Below are positions 1-9,008 of a stretch of DNA of 64,000 nucleotides, piece by piece; the first letter of the stretch is position 1; each line of letters starts with the position of its first letter. The notes under the pieces are model-generated. The model made no database searches. It was not told the origin of the DNA and saw only the letters and a list, made by a program, of their open reading frames with translations. Origin of the DNA: Paenibacillus gallinarum (GTDB lineage: Bacteria > Bacillota > Bacilli > Paenibacillales > Paenibacillaceae); NCBI RefSeq assembly GCF_014836635.1, contig NZ_JACSQL010000009.1, positions 124,001 to 188,000 of the forward strand. Direction: 5' to 3'. The position numbers and the translations under genes were made by a program.

Positions 1-2736
1 ATTCCGTTTGAAACCATTTATAACTATGTAATTGAAGAAAATAAAGTGACGATGGATTCACAAGGATTATTTGCGCGCTTAGGTGCTTACTGGCAGCTCG
101 AGCTTGCTTACCCAGGATACTGGAGTGAACTGTCCAAGATGTACCGTGAACAGAAGGTTTCACTTACAAACGGCGATATTTCTAAACAGCAGTATTATGT
201 GGAATTTTCTTCTGAACTACTTGGCTATGACTTAAGCAGCTATTTTGCTAGACATGGTTTCACTGTTACAGATGAGACTAGAGTAAAGACAGCTAAGTAT
301 CCAGAACCTAAGAAACTTTGGTACTTAAACAATTCGGTTCTTCAATATGAAGGGACAGGAATTGAAAATAAAGATGCATCGGGTTCAGTGCAGGTCAGTA
401 TTGCTGTAAATGCTTCAGCACAGAAGAACACCTTAAACATGCGTATAGATGAGAAATATCAGAATGATATCTTAGGTTATGAAATTTATAGAGATGATAT
501 CCTGGTTGGTTTCACAAGCACAAGTCAATTCATTGATTCAAATGTAGATGCAAGCGTCAATCATACCTATCAAATTATTGTATATGATAAAAAGTTAAAT
601 CCATTAAACCCAATTGAATGCAATGCATTTCAACCTAAACTATCAGTAGAAGATCATGTAACCCTGAAATTAAACCAAACTTTTGATCCGATGGATTATG
701 TTAGAGCCGTAAATTATCAAGGAAAAGAGATTACAAGTGAAATTGTTGTTAGATCGAGCAATGTCGATGTTACGAAAAAAGGAAGCTATAAAGTTGTGTA
801 CGAAGTTCAGAGCGAAGGAACGACTTTGACGAAAACAGCGAATGTAACCGTAATAAGTAACTTTGATTATGCTTCTGATCTGACTGCAGAATCGGCTAGA
901 GTAGGTTATGGTCAGTTCAAAAAAGATACTGCGCCAGGTGGCAATATGATCACTCTTCTTAGACAAGGACTTGAGGCGACATATGCTAAAGGGATTGGTG
1001 CACATGCTAACTCTGAGGTGGTATACGATATTGAAGGCAAAGGATATGACTTCTTCGAAAGTTATATCGGCGTTGATTACGCTACGGATAGAACAAAGGC
1101 TTCGGCTACATTTGAAGTTTATGTAGATGGTGAGAAGAAATTTTCCAGTGATGTGATGAAAGCAAGCTCAGAGCATGCATTCATAAAAGTACCGGTTACA
1201 GGAGCGAAGAAAGTTACGCTTGTGACAACCGATGCGGGTGATAACAATACACATGACCATACGGTATGGGCTGATGCTAAATTTACGACGGCTTCGAGTG
1301 CACCTGAACTTTCCATACCTAAATCCGTATCTACTAAAGTAGGTCAAGAAATGGTGATTAGTGCAGATTATTCGGCCGTTGATGCAGAAGATGGTGATAT
1401 AACTTCCGAGGTCATCGTTACGGGAGAAGATAAAGTTAACTTTAATAGAGCGGGAGAATACCCGATTACTTACACGGTAACAGATCGTGATAGCAATACA
1501 GCCACGAAGACAAGAACCATAGCTGTTGTAGACATGAAAGATTATACGTATTTAACGGATTATGAATGGAGTTCCACGCAGAATAGTTATACGGCTCCGC
1601 TGAAAGACATCTCTATTAGTGCGAAGACGTTACGATTGACGGATGAGAATAGTAGCGAAGTATCCTACACAAGAGGCATTGGTGCACACTCTAATTCTAC
1701 TATTGTATATGATCTAACGGACAAGAATTTCGATTACTTCACCTCTTTTGTCGGTGTGGATCGTCAGATGTACGGTTCTGTAGGGTCTGTCAGCTTCGAG
1801 GTGTTTGTAGATGGAGAGAAGAAATTTGATAGCGGGCTCATGAATTCAAAAGCTCCGCAGAAATTTGTAGAAGTTGATATGAATGGAGCAAAAGAACTTA
1901 AGTTAGTCGTTACCGATGGTGGGAATGGAAATGGGTCTGACCACGCAACATGGGGAGATACAAAACTTCATTTTGCTAATGCCAATCGCTTGTTTACGGA
2001 TGAGCTTGAACAAGTAATTCAAGAAGCGAAAGCTTCTATTTTAGAAGGATACACTTCGGAAAGCATAGAGGTGTTCACATCCAGTTTAGCAAGAGCTGAA
2101 GAAGTCCTCGCTAATCAGGAGGCTACTCAAAATGAAGTGGAAGCAGCGATAGCAGCTTTGAAGAGCGCAAAAGAAGGTTTGAATCAGATAGACCTTACTC
2201 AAGTGATAACGGTAAAAGACAGCTATTTAAGTGACACGATTAAGAAAACGTTAGGTGTTAACGGGGAATTAACACTAGGTGATATGTATAATCTTACTTC
2301 ATTAACCTGTGTGCCTGGGGGAAGAGATCGAGTTCGTTCTCTTGAAGGGTTAGAATATGCCGTAAATCTAGAGACCCTTACGATCAGTGGAAATGAAGTC
2401 ACAGATTTCTCTCCACTAGGCGGATTGGTGAAACTTAATAACTTCACTCTGGATCCTCAATACGTGGAAGTAGCACAATTAAATGGACCTGTTGTTGAAG
2501 TGGATAATCTCGTTACAGGGATAGATGGTAATAAAGTAATCCCTTATACAGCGGTAATTCGAAACAATAAAACATTCAAAGAGACAGCGCTTGATGTTAG
2601 TGAATGGTCACAAACCCCTGAAAACTTCACCTTTGATCTAACGAATGAAGAGAAGGGATACTATACGTTTGTAGTGGCCTACAAAGTAGAAGGCAGCCTG
2701 GTACAATTAATGTATATCATCGATAATAGTAAGTAA
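1..2736 (+). CDS. Secreted M60-peptidase-like protein with NPCBM, Ig-like, FIVAR and LRR modules (5' truncated)
   Basis: The frame is open to base 1, so the N-terminus lies outside the window. The first roughly 300 bases (IPFETIYNYV, then QGLFARLGAYWQLELAYPG) resemble the C-terminal helical part of peptidase M60/enhancin domains, which act on mucin-like glycoproteins; the HExxH zinc motif would lie upstream and is not visible. Next come an Ig-like segment (about 667-855), an NPCBM-like carbohydrate-binding module (about 859-1290, KGIGAHANSEVVYD), a DUF5011-like Ig domain (about 1310-1530), a second NPCBM module (about 1540-1975, RGIGAHSNSTIVYD), a FIVAR-like three-helix segment (about 1990-2190) and a short LRR-like tail. 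Many binding modules on one chain suggest an extracellular glycan-targeting protein. The NPCBM pair is well supported; the M60 call is less so, because only its end is present. Confidence 0.75.
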   Translation: MPFETIYNYVIEENKVTMDSQGLFARLGAYWQLELAYPGYWSELSKMYREQKVSLTNGDISKQQYYVEFSSELLGYDLSSYFARHGFTVTDETRVKTAKYPEPKKLWYLNNSVLQYEGTGIENKDASGSVQVSIAVNASAQKNTLNMRIDEKYQNDILGYEIYRDDILVGFTSTSQFIDSNVDASVNHTYQIIVYDKKLNPLNPIECNAFQPKLSVEDHVTLKLNQTFDPMDYVRAVNYQGKEITSEIVVRSSNVDVTKKGSYKVVYEVQSEGTTLTKTANVTVISNFDYASDLTAESARVGYGQFKKDTAPGGNMITLLRQGLEATYAKGIGAHANSEVVYDIEGKGYDFFESYIGVDYATDRTKASATFEVYVDGEKKFSSDVMKASSEHAFIKVPVTGAKKVTLVTTDAGDNNTHDHTVWADAKFTTASSAPELSIPKSVSTKVGQEMVISADYSAVDAEDGDITSEVIVTGEDKVNFNRAGEYPITYTVTDRDSNTATKTRTIAVVDMKDYTYLTDYEWSSTQNSYTAPLKDISISAKTLRLTDENSSEVSYTRGIGAHSNSTIVYDLTDKNFDYFTSFVGVDRQMYGSVGSVSFEVFVDGEKKFDSGLMNSKAPQKFVEVDMNGAKELKLVVTDGGNGNGSDHATWGDTKLHFANANRLFTDELEQVIQEAKASILEGYTSESIEVFTSSLARAEEVLANQEATQNEVEAAIAALKSAKEGLNQIDLTQVITVKDSYLSDTIKKTLGVNGELTLGDMYNLTSLTCVPGGRDRVRSLEGLEYAVNLETLTISGNEVTDFSPLGGLVKLNNFTLDPQYVEVAQLNGPVVEVDNLVTGIDGNKVIPYTAVIRNNKTFKETALDVSEWSQTPENFTFDLTNEEKGYYTFVVAYKVEGSLVQLMYIIDNSK

Positions 2737-2744
2737 GGAAATTC

Positions 2745-2780
2745 AAAAACAAGAGCACCCCGCAGGGTGCTCTTGTTTTT
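2745..2780. terminator. Bidirectional intrinsic terminator
   Basis: The perfect stem AAGAGCACCC/GGGTGCTCTT with loop CGCA is flanked by A- and T-runs on either side. It can serve both the M60-like gene (+) and the convergent PP-loop gene (-). Confidence 0.9.
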
Positions 2781-2787
2781 TGGGTAT

Positions 2788-3495
2788 TTATGAATTGAAC
2801 TCTACAGCTTTAGTTAGCTCTAATGGTAAAAAGGCATATACGCCTTCTTTACGAATCGTACATTTTCGTACAGGAATAGGTTGCTTGAATATAGGGCCGT
2901 CAATTACCGTGGTGTGAAACTCTCCACCTTCCCCGCATGGATCAATACCGCGGGCCTCCAGTTCATTTATATAGTCATGAGTTAAGGTTCTTCCTAAATC
3001 CTCTTCTCGCATGCCTAAAGATAGATTGACCGTAACTACAATTGTAGTAAAGCCAAGGTCAATAAATTCTTCCACCGCTTCCCGGTGATCCATTTCCCAT
3101 AGCGGCATACCAAGCCCTAAACCTGCGTTTTGCGTCACTTTCTCATGCCAACAACCATGAGCAGGCACATCTAAATCTCCTGTGACCAGAACTTCTGCTC
3201 CTTGATTCTTAGCTTGTGTAAGGAGTTCCATAAATACAGCTTCGTACCCTTCCCAGCTTGCAGCAGCCGTAAATACCGGCAGTCCGATCGAGTCAGCTTG
3301 AGCTTGAATAAGTTCGGGAGGCATGCCGTGGGATCGGGATCGTTTTCCTTCCTCTTCTAACATGACAATGAGCCCAACAGCTTTTCCTGTTTGCATCCCT
3401 TTATACAGAGCAAGAACGCTGTCTTTGCCGCCGCTAAACGAGGCAATAAAGGGGCGACCGACTGCACCGTTTTTCCAATCTTTTATTTCCTCCAC
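2788..3495 (-). CDS. Dph6-like (diphthine--ammonia ligase family) PP-loop ATP pyrophosphatase
   Basis: The 235-residue protein starts at GTG 3495 behind a GAGAGGA ribosome site. The PP-loop SGGKDS near residue 20 is the N-type ATP pyrophosphatase signature, and GEGGEFHTTVIDGP near residue 190 is typical of the Dph6/MJ0570 family (former DUF71). In archaea and eukaryotes this family amidates diphthine on elongation factor 2, but bacteria lack diphthamide, so the substrate here is unknown; an ATP-dependent amidation or thiolation of a small molecule is a guess. It is monocistronic, convergent with the M60-like gene and shares its terminator. Family membership is secure, function is not. Confidence 0.85.
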   Translation of the reverse strand: MEEIKDWKNGAVGRPFIASFSGGKDSVLALYKGMQTGKAVGLIVMLEEEGKRSRSHGMPPELIQAQADSIGLPVFTAAASWEGYEAVFMELLTQAKNQGAEVLVTGDLDVPAHGCWHEKVTQNAGLGLGMPLWEMDHREAVEEFIDLGFTTIVVTVNLSLGMREEDLGRTLTHDYINELEARGIDPCGEGGEFHTTVIDGPIFKQPIPVRKCTIRKEGVYAFLPLELTKAVEFNS

Positions 3496-3696
3496 CGTGC
3501 TCGTCCTCTCTTGATTTCTATTCTATGTGCTTCATTCTATCACGTTATAGCAAGTGGACTTGAGAATAAGCTTGTCCATGCTAGAATTTCCTTATAATAC
3601 AATATATGATATGAATTGTAACTTTTATGTTTCATATCATCTAGTGTGCTATCATATACGAATTTATTTTGATGAAGCAAAAGGGGGTGAAAAATC

Positions 3697-4524
3697 ATGA
3701 TTAGAAGGGCAACTCCTTATATCTTGTTCATTGGACTCACCTGTATCGTTGTGGATGGTCTCTGGATTGTGGAACATTACGATACGTATGTTACGTATCC
3801 GGCAGAAGCGTTCATCTACCTCATCCTCGGACTTAGCTTAACTTTAGCTGCTCATCTGATCATTCTGCTTGGACAGAGGCAGGTGACACCGAATGGAATA
3901 AACAGCAAAGCAAGGGGAGGTAAGAATCACCGAGTTTTTCTCCAAAAAATATGGGCAGATGGCGAGAAAATAGCAAATAGAGCATTTTTGATTTTGCTTG
4001 TCTTCTTTATCCTCCTCGCTATTTATGATTTAGGGTTGGCATTACGCCTGCTGAATCCTGTCATTTTCATAGGGATGACCGGTTATTGGTTTTTGGAGAT
4101 TGTGCAAGAAGAACCGGAAGATCAAGCATCGACCGACCTTGAACCGAAAAGCCATAGAGTTCGATATTTACTGAAACGAATTGATTATCGAAGACATCCC
4201 TTTAGTATACCGCTGATTCTGTTCACTCTGATTGTTTTCACCTTTTTATTATCTAAGCAATTTGGATTTACCTTGGGCTTAGAGACAAGCGGGAACCCCT
4301 ACTATGTTATGAGTTTACCTTCAGGGACATTTATTACGGGTGGTTTCGTTTTTGCTTGTGGTTTTATTTATATTTTTCAGCATGGTGACTTCTTAGGGAT
4401 TCGCCAAGCCAAACAGAGTGATTATAAAGTAATGCGACTTCATTTTTTTGAAATCATCATATGTGGCTCTACCTTTTTTATCTGGTTACTCATTCTGGTT
4501 GATGCTTTGTTCACTAGTTACTAA
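3697..4524 (+). CDS. Unknown polytopic membrane protein
   Basis: This is a 275-residue protein with a good ribosome site (AAAGGGGGTGA) eight bases before the ATG. I do not recognise a family. About six or seven hydrophobic segments are visible: near residues 5-25, 35-60, 98-120, 122-140, 170-190, 208-230 and 245-270. A basic linker sits around residues 65-90 and an acidic stretch (EEPEDQ) around 142-147. There is no signal peptide distinct from the first helix and no obvious catalytic motif. It lies 33 bases before a beta-lactamase-fold gene with no terminator between them, so they are probably co-transcribed. TATAAT at about 3593 could be its -10 element. Confidence 0.7.
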   Translation: MIRRATPYILFIGLTCIVVDGLWIVEHYDTYVTYPAEAFIYLILGLSLTLAAHLIILLGQRQVTPNGINSKARGGKNHRVFLQKIWADGEKIANRAFLILLVFFILLAIYDLGLALRLLNPVIFIGMTGYWFLEIVQEEPEDQASTDLEPKSHRVRYLLKRIDYRRHPFSIPLILFTLIVFTFLLSKQFGFTLGLETSGNPYYVMSLPSGTFITGGFVFACGFIYIFQHGDFLGIRQAKQSDYKVMRLHFFEIIICGSTFFIWLLILVDALFTSY

Positions 4525-4557
4525 AAATAGATGAAGAAATGTAGGGGGAATTTACAA

Positions 4558-5571
4558 ATGAAAAATATAGTCCAACGGATCTCGGTTATGCAAAAGCAGA
4601 TAAATTTTTCAGGGTCAATATATGTGAAGCAAAAGGAGTCGGTTATTGCTGAACTTAGTTATGGGTATGCAAACCGTTCTGAAAAAATTAAAAATCAGCC
4701 GAACACTAGATTCGGCATCGCGTCAGGCTGCAAAATTTTTACGTCGATTGCTATAGCGCAGCTCGTAGAGCGAGGTGTACTGTCTTTTACAGATAAGCTT
4801 ACGGAGTGTCTTGATATCCCTTTTCCTAAGTATGATAAGGACATCACAATTCATCATCTGCTCACTCATACCTCAGGTGTTCCCGATTATTTCGATGAAG
4901 AAGTGATGGATGATTTTGAACAATTGTGGGTGACTCGTCCCATGTATCATATCAGACAGCTGCGGGATTTCTTGCCGCTCTTTCAGAATGAAGCGATGAA
5001 ATCACTACCGGGAGAACGGTTTCATTACAACAACACGGGCTATATACTGCTTGGGCTTGTGGTGGAGCAGGCTAGCGGGCTCCCTTTTAGTGACTATGTA
5101 AAATCCTATATTTTTGATCGGGCTAATATGAAGGACTCTGGTTATTTTGAAATGGATGCTCTGCCGGAACGTACAGCGCTCGGGTATATTGATGCGAAGG
5201 ATGGCAGCTGGAGAACGAATGTATACTCACTTCCGGCGAAAGGCGGTCCGGATGGGGGAGCGTATACGACTGCGGCGGATATGGTCCAGTTGTGGGATTC
5301 ACTGACCCGCTATCAGCTGCTGAGTCAGGAACTAACCGACCTAATGCTACATCCCCATATAGAAGCAGGAGACGACACTTATTATGGCTATGGGGTGTGG
5401 ATCGGGACGTATGCGCAGGATAAACGAAAATTTGTGCTGATGGGGTATGATCCGGGCGTTAATTTTAGAGCAGCATTCTACCCGGACCTTTCCCTGAAGA
5501 TTGTCGTTTGTTCCAATCGATCAGATGGAGCCTACGATATCATTTCGGAAATTGAAAATGAACTTACATAA
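4558..5571 (+). CDS. Serine hydrolase of the beta-lactamase/penicillin-binding-protein fold
   Basis: I place the start at ATG 4558, nine bases after a GTAGGGGG ribosome site, rather than at the in-frame ATG 4531, which lacks one; this gives 337 residues. The class C/AmpH-type motifs are S56-G-C-K59 (SxxK with the acylated serine) and Y157-N-N159 (YxN). HTSG at about 104-107 is a common family signature. There is no signal peptide or lipobox, so it may be cytoplasmic, as are several Bacillus homologues. These proteins range from D-amino-acid peptidases to esterases, and the substrate cannot be told from sequence. It is downstream of, and probably co-transcribed with, the membrane protein at 3697. 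Confidence 0.85.
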   Translation: MKNIVQRISVMQKQINFSGSIYVKQKESVIAELSYGYANRSEKIKNQPNTRFGIASGCKIFTSIAIAQLVERGVLSFTDKLTECLDIPFPKYDKDITIHHLLTHTSGVPDYFDEEVMDDFEQLWVTRPMYHIRQLRDFLPLFQNEAMKSLPGERFHYNNTGYILLGLVVEQASGLPFSDYVKSYIFDRANMKDSGYFEMDALPERTALGYIDAKDGSWRTNVYSLPAKGGPDGGAYTTAADMVQLWDSLTRYQLLSQELTDLMLHPHIEAGDDTYYGYGVWIGTYAQDKRKFVLMGYDPGVNFRAAFYPDLSLKIVVCSNRSDGAYDIISEIENELT

Positions 5572-5676
5572 AGTCAAAGAAGTATCGAATGAAATAAGAC
5601 CGGTGAGGTAGCTCAGTGAGTATGAACCTGAATATGAAGTGTGAGAGCGTAGAAATGATCTGAAAATACAGCAGCG

Positions 5677-5709
5677 AAAGGGATCTCTTAGAGGAGGTCT
5701 CTTTTATTT
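5677..5709 (+). terminator. Intrinsic terminator
   Basis: A nine-pair stem (AAAGGGATC with GGTCTCTTT, two G-U pairs) is followed by a short T-rich tail (TTTTATTTA). It ends the 3697-5571 unit before the ribbon-helix-helix gene. Confidence 0.65.
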
Positions 5710-5817
5710 ATGTGTTCACCCACTTGAAAATATTGTAAATAAATCGGAGTAGTGATATGATTGAATTATACATATGATTTAAGTTACTTAAATCAATTAG
5801 TGGGGAGGGAAATAAGT

Positions 5818-6057
5818 TTGACCAACAACAATATTAAAGTGGGCGTCTCAAATAAAGAAGGTCAGCTTGGATTTCTTTTTACCAAAGGCGGGCTTCGTGA
5901 AGGCGCAGGTCGAAAAAGTATAGGAGTAACGAAAAAGGTATCGCTGACCTTAACGGAGGAAATGTGGGAGCAGTTTGAAAAACATTGTGCGGAATTAGGA
6001 TTATCTAGATCAGAAGCGATACGCACCATGATGGAGCAGAATTTTTCATCTAAATGA
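5818..6057 (+). CDS. Ribbon-helix-helix (CopG/MetJ-like) small DNA-binding protein
   Basis: The TTG start at 5818 sits eight bases after GGGGAGGG, which is better placed than an upstream in-frame TTG at 5761. The product is 79 residues. After a polar N-terminus with GGLREGAGRK, the segment KKVSLTLTEEMWEQFEKHC followed by LGLSRSEAIRTMM fits a ribbon-helix-helix fold: one beta strand for operator contact, then two helices. Such proteins are dimeric repressors, often of their own operon or of plasmid and phage genes. The next gene, 51 bases downstream on the same strand, is a divergent DnaN-like clamp, and no terminator separates them, so they may form a two-gene operon. Confidence 0.75.
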   Translation: MTNNNIKVGVSNKEGQLGFLFTKGGLREGAGRKSIGVTKKVSLTLTEEMWEQFEKHCAELGLSRSEAIRTMMEQNFSSK

Positions 6058-6108
6058 ATCAATTTCATAATACCTTTAGTTCATATAACATAGTTTAGAG
6101 AGGCTGAG

Positions 6109-7260
6109 GTGATAAATGTGCTTCTGGTAGTAGCACGGGAGGAATTGTACCAAGCACTTCGGCTTGTCATGAGAGCGGTATCTCAAGATACGATGCTAGG
6201 AATCTCAGGGGTACATATTCAGGCTAATAAGGATCGACTTACACTTACAGCAAGCAACTCCACTTTCATCCTTGAACATATTGTTATTACGGGAGACTCT
6301 GATGATCGCATCTGTTCAATAGAGCAGACAGGAAGCATAATTGTTCCAGCAACATACTTATACGAAATTATACGGAAGCTAGGCACAGGGTTCGTTACGT
6401 TAGAGGCGAGTGATAAATCCACTCTTTTAATTTCTTCAAATAAAGCGCATTTTCGTATAAGGGGGACAGAATCGGCAGATTATTTTCCTTTACTACGGCA
6501 CAATGTAGGTGACGATAAAACTAGGTTCTTTGTATCTAACAAAGCGCTTCTCTCAGCGATAAAACAAACCTTGTCAGCAACAGTAGATACATTGTCACGG
6601 CCACTTTTAACTGGTGTGCTCTTTGAGTACAAGGACAAGAAATTGACTTTGACGGCAACGGATAGTATAAAACTAGCGACAATGACTATAGAAGTATTAG
6701 AGGTCACGCATGATATAGGCCAGCGAGTGGTTGTTCCCAGAAAAAGTCTCAAAGAACTGCTTAAAGTAATAAAAACGATGGAAGGTACAACAGAAATTCA
6801 AATCAACACAAATAACATTAAGTTCCGATCTGGTCAGATAGAGCTCCAATCCGTTCTTCTTCAAGGAGATTATCCTCACACTGAACATCTCATCCCCAAA
6901 TCGACCGAGTCAGAGGTGACTCTCCATACCGCAAGCCTTTTGCAATCAATAGAGCGTGCCTCTGTACTCGCAAGCGAAAATCTCATCCATATATCCGTAA
7001 TCGATAATAAAATAATGCTTCATTCTCATCTCTCCGAAGTAGGCGATATGAATGATGAACTTTCCATCTCTACGAAAACCGGCAACGATTTTCAAATTTC
7101 ATTAAACAGCAAATTTGTTCTTGATGCTTTGCGTCATTTTGACACCGAGAACACTACAATTCGGTACGGAGGACATTTACAACCGGTTATCTTTGAGCCT
7201 GCTGATGCAGATCGGACTTACTGTTGTCTTATTCCCCCTGTTCGAACTTCTCACAGGTAA
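6109..7260 (+). CDS. DNA polymerase III beta-subunit-like sliding clamp (divergent DnaN paralogue)
   Basis: The 383-residue length is right for DnaN. Conserved clamp features are RPLLTGVLFEYKDKKLTLTATDS in the middle domain (about residues 165-187; usual form RPILTGV...ATDSHRLA), LLQGDYPHTEHLIP (usual GKYPDTSRLIP), and the C-terminal QPVIFEPADADRTYCCLIPPVRT, matching PxxxxPxxxxxxxxLILPVRx. These fit a three-domain ring that tethers polymerases to DNA. The divergence (TDSIKLA, CLIPPVRT, C-terminal SHR) and the lack of dnaA, recF or gyrB nearby argue this is an accessory second copy, not the chromosomal clamp gene. The start is GTG 6109, with GTG 6118 possible. It lies downstream of the ribbon-helix-helix gene. 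Confidence 0.85.
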   Translation: MINVLLVVAREELYQALRLVMRAVSQDTMLGISGVHIQANKDRLTLTASNSTFILEHIVITGDSDDRICSIEQTGSIIVPATYLYEIIRKLGTGFVTLEASDKSTLLISSNKAHFRIRGTESADYFPLLRHNVGDDKTRFFVSNKALLSAIKQTLSATVDTLSRPLLTGVLFEYKDKKLTLTATDSIKLATMTIEVLEVTHDIGQRVVVPRKSLKELLKVIKTMEGTTEIQINTNNIKFRSGQIELQSVLLQGDYPHTEHLIPKSTESEVTLHTASLLQSIERASVLASENLIHISVIDNKIMLHSHLSEVGDMNDELSISTKTGNDFQISLNSKFVLDALRHFDTENTTIRYGGHLQPVIFEPADADRTYCCLIPPVRTSHR

Positions 7261-7289
7261 GGACTTTAGAAGAGCAGTAGGCTGGTTAA

Positions 7290-7324
7290 GAAAAAAACAG
7301 CCTCTGTTCCGAAAAACAGAGGCT
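7290..7324 (-). terminator. Intrinsic terminator for the aldo/keto reductase gene
   Basis: The ten-pair stem AGCCTCTGTT/AACAGAGGCT is followed on the minus strand by GTTTTTTTC. On the plus strand the flank is not T-rich, so it mainly serves the minus-strand gene. Confidence 0.8.
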
Positions 7325-7363
7325 GGCTCATTTCATTAATAATAGTTTATTAACTACATTGCT

Positions 7364-8281
7364 TTATGGAAGTACGTTCCCGGCTGCGCGATAGACTTCA
7401 TACCATTCCTCACGAGTGATGCGAATATCAGCTGCTTTACAGCAGTCTTTTAGACGCTCCAGATTCATGGTGCCAATGACAGGCTGCATTTGTGCAGGAT
7501 GGCGAAGTAACCAGGCGATTGCCATCGTTGTGTTGCTTACTGAATATTTCTTAGCAATCCCGTCAATGGTTTGATTCAATTCAGGGAATTTATCGCTTCC
7601 AAGGAATACCCCTTCGAAGAATCCATATTGGAATGGAGACCACGGTTGAATGGTAATATCGTGCAGTCTGCAATAATCAAGTATACTTCCGTCCCGATTG
7701 ACTGCAGCCTCATTATTCATATTTACGTTAATGCCGCTCGAGATCATCGTTGTGTTCGTGATGCTAAGCTGCAGTTGGTTCGCAATTAAAGGCTGCTTCA
7801 CATATTTCTTCAGTAGTTCAATCTGCATTGGGTTCTGGTTGGATACACCAAAGTGACGGACTTTACCTGAACTCTCTAGAAGATCAAAAGCTTCAGCTAC
7901 CTCTTCTGGTTCAACCAAAGCATCTGGACGATGAAGCAGCAATGTATCTAAATAATCGGTTTTGAGACGTGCCAAAATACGGTCAACTGAATCTAAAATA
8001 TGCTCTTTGGAGAAATCAAACATGCCATTTCGAATACCGCATTTGGATTGGAGGATGATCTTTTCTCGGATGTCATCGTTCATATGAATGGCATCTGCAA
8101 AGATTTCTTCGCATTCTCCACCGCCGTAAATATCTGCGTGATCAAAGAAGTTCGCTCCCTCTTCAAGAGCCGTTTGAACAAAATATTCAGCTCCAGCTTT
8201 ATCCAGAGAGTTGATACGCATACAGCCTACTGCTATAACCGGTACTTCAAGTGAACTGCTTCCAAGTTTCATGGTTCTCAT
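7364..8281 (-). CDS. Aldo/keto reductase
   Basis: This 305-residue protein has the AKR (beta/alpha)8 barrel pattern. The catalytic tetrad is visible: D and Y in FDHADIYGGG, K in IILQSKCGIR and H in LLLHRPD. It should reduce carbonyls with NAD(P)H in the cytoplasm. It resembles the YdhF/YcsN branch of bacterial AKRs by its start (MKLGSSSLEVPVIAVGCMRI), but the physiological substrate is unknown. The start at ATG 8281 follows AAGGAGG with a seven-base gap; an internal ATG three codons later is possible. It is monocistronic and divergent from the PhnA-like gene. Confidence 0.92.
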   Translation of the reverse strand: MRTMKLGSSSLEVPVIAVGCMRINSLDKAGAEYFVQTALEEGANFFDHADIYGGGECEEIFADAIHMNDDIREKIILQSKCGIRNGMFDFSKEHILDSVDRILARLKTDYLDTLLLHRPDALVEPEEVAEAFDLLESSGKVRHFGVSNQNPMQIELLKKYVKQPLIANQLQLSITNTTMISSGINVNMNNEAAVNRDGSILDYCRLHDITIQPWSPFQYGFFEGVFLGSDKFPELNQTIDGIAKKYSVSNTTMAIAWLLRHPAQMQPVIGTMNLERLKDCCKAADIRITREEWYEVYRAAGNVLP

Positions 8282-8469
8282 TCATGTTCCTCCTTTTTAT
8301 GTAGACAATCTATGCTCTAGATTGATTTTGACATACAATTGGTATCGTTTTCAAGACGAAATCTATTTTCATATTTCTTAATATCTGAAAGTTATGATAT
8401 TATATAACGGACCAAGGACCGAAAGGTCTGTCTACGACAAACAAATATCTAATGAATTGAGGAATGAAG

Positions 8470-8808
8470 ATGTCTGATTTGCCTAACTGTCCGAAATGCA
8501 ATTCTGAATATACGTATGAAGATGGGACTTCGCTAGTATGTCCGGAGTGTTTTCATGAGTGGAACCCAGCTGATATGGAAAGCAATGAAGATACAAGAGT
8601 AATTAAAGATTCAAACGGTAACGTGCTAAACGATGGAGATACGGTAACCGTAATTAAGGATCTGAAAGTAAAAGGGAGCTCATCTGTTATCAAGATCGGT
8701 ACGAAAGTGAAAAATATCCGCCTGATTGACGGAGATCACGACATCGATTGTAAGATTGATGGATTTGGAGCGATGAAATTAAAGTCAGAGTTTGTTAAAA
8801 AAGTATAA
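8470..8808 (+). CDS. PhnA/YjdM-like zinc-ribbon protein
   Basis: The 112-residue protein begins [19 protein letters not shown]. Two cysteine pairs (CPKC near residue 7 and CPEC near residue 27) form an N-terminal zinc ribbon, followed by the typical PhnA domain ([26 protein letters not shown]...). The family is named after an E. coli gene near the phosphonate operon, but it is not required for phosphonate use and its role is unsettled. The preferred start is ATG 8470, about seven bases after TGAGGA; ATG 8464 is two codons upstream. It is followed by a terminator and stands alone. Confidence 0.9.
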   Translation: MSDLPNCPKCNSEYTYEDGTSLVCPECFHEWNPADMESNEDTRVIKDSNGNVLNDGDTVTVIKDLKVKGSSSVIKIGTKVKNIRLIDGDHDIDCKIDGFGAMKLKSEFVKKV

Positions 8809-8843
8809 TAAGCATTGAAAAATAGATAAGAGTAACAAGAGAC

Positions 8844-8876
8844 AAAGAGTCATTCCTTATAGGAATGGCTTTTTTT
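8844..8876 (+). terminator. Intrinsic terminator after the PhnA-like gene
   Basis: The stem AGTCATTCCT/AGGAATGGCT (one G-U pair) is followed by TTTTTT. Confidence 0.85.
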
Positions 8877-9008
8877 ACTATACAGACACACAGTCATGGA
8901 ACAAAAGAAGAAACTTCTTGCCAAAACAAAGGCAAACCATCAGTATATAGTTATTAAAATAAAGTTATTTACTTACAAAATTAAATAACTATACTTGGAG
9001 GGATTAGG

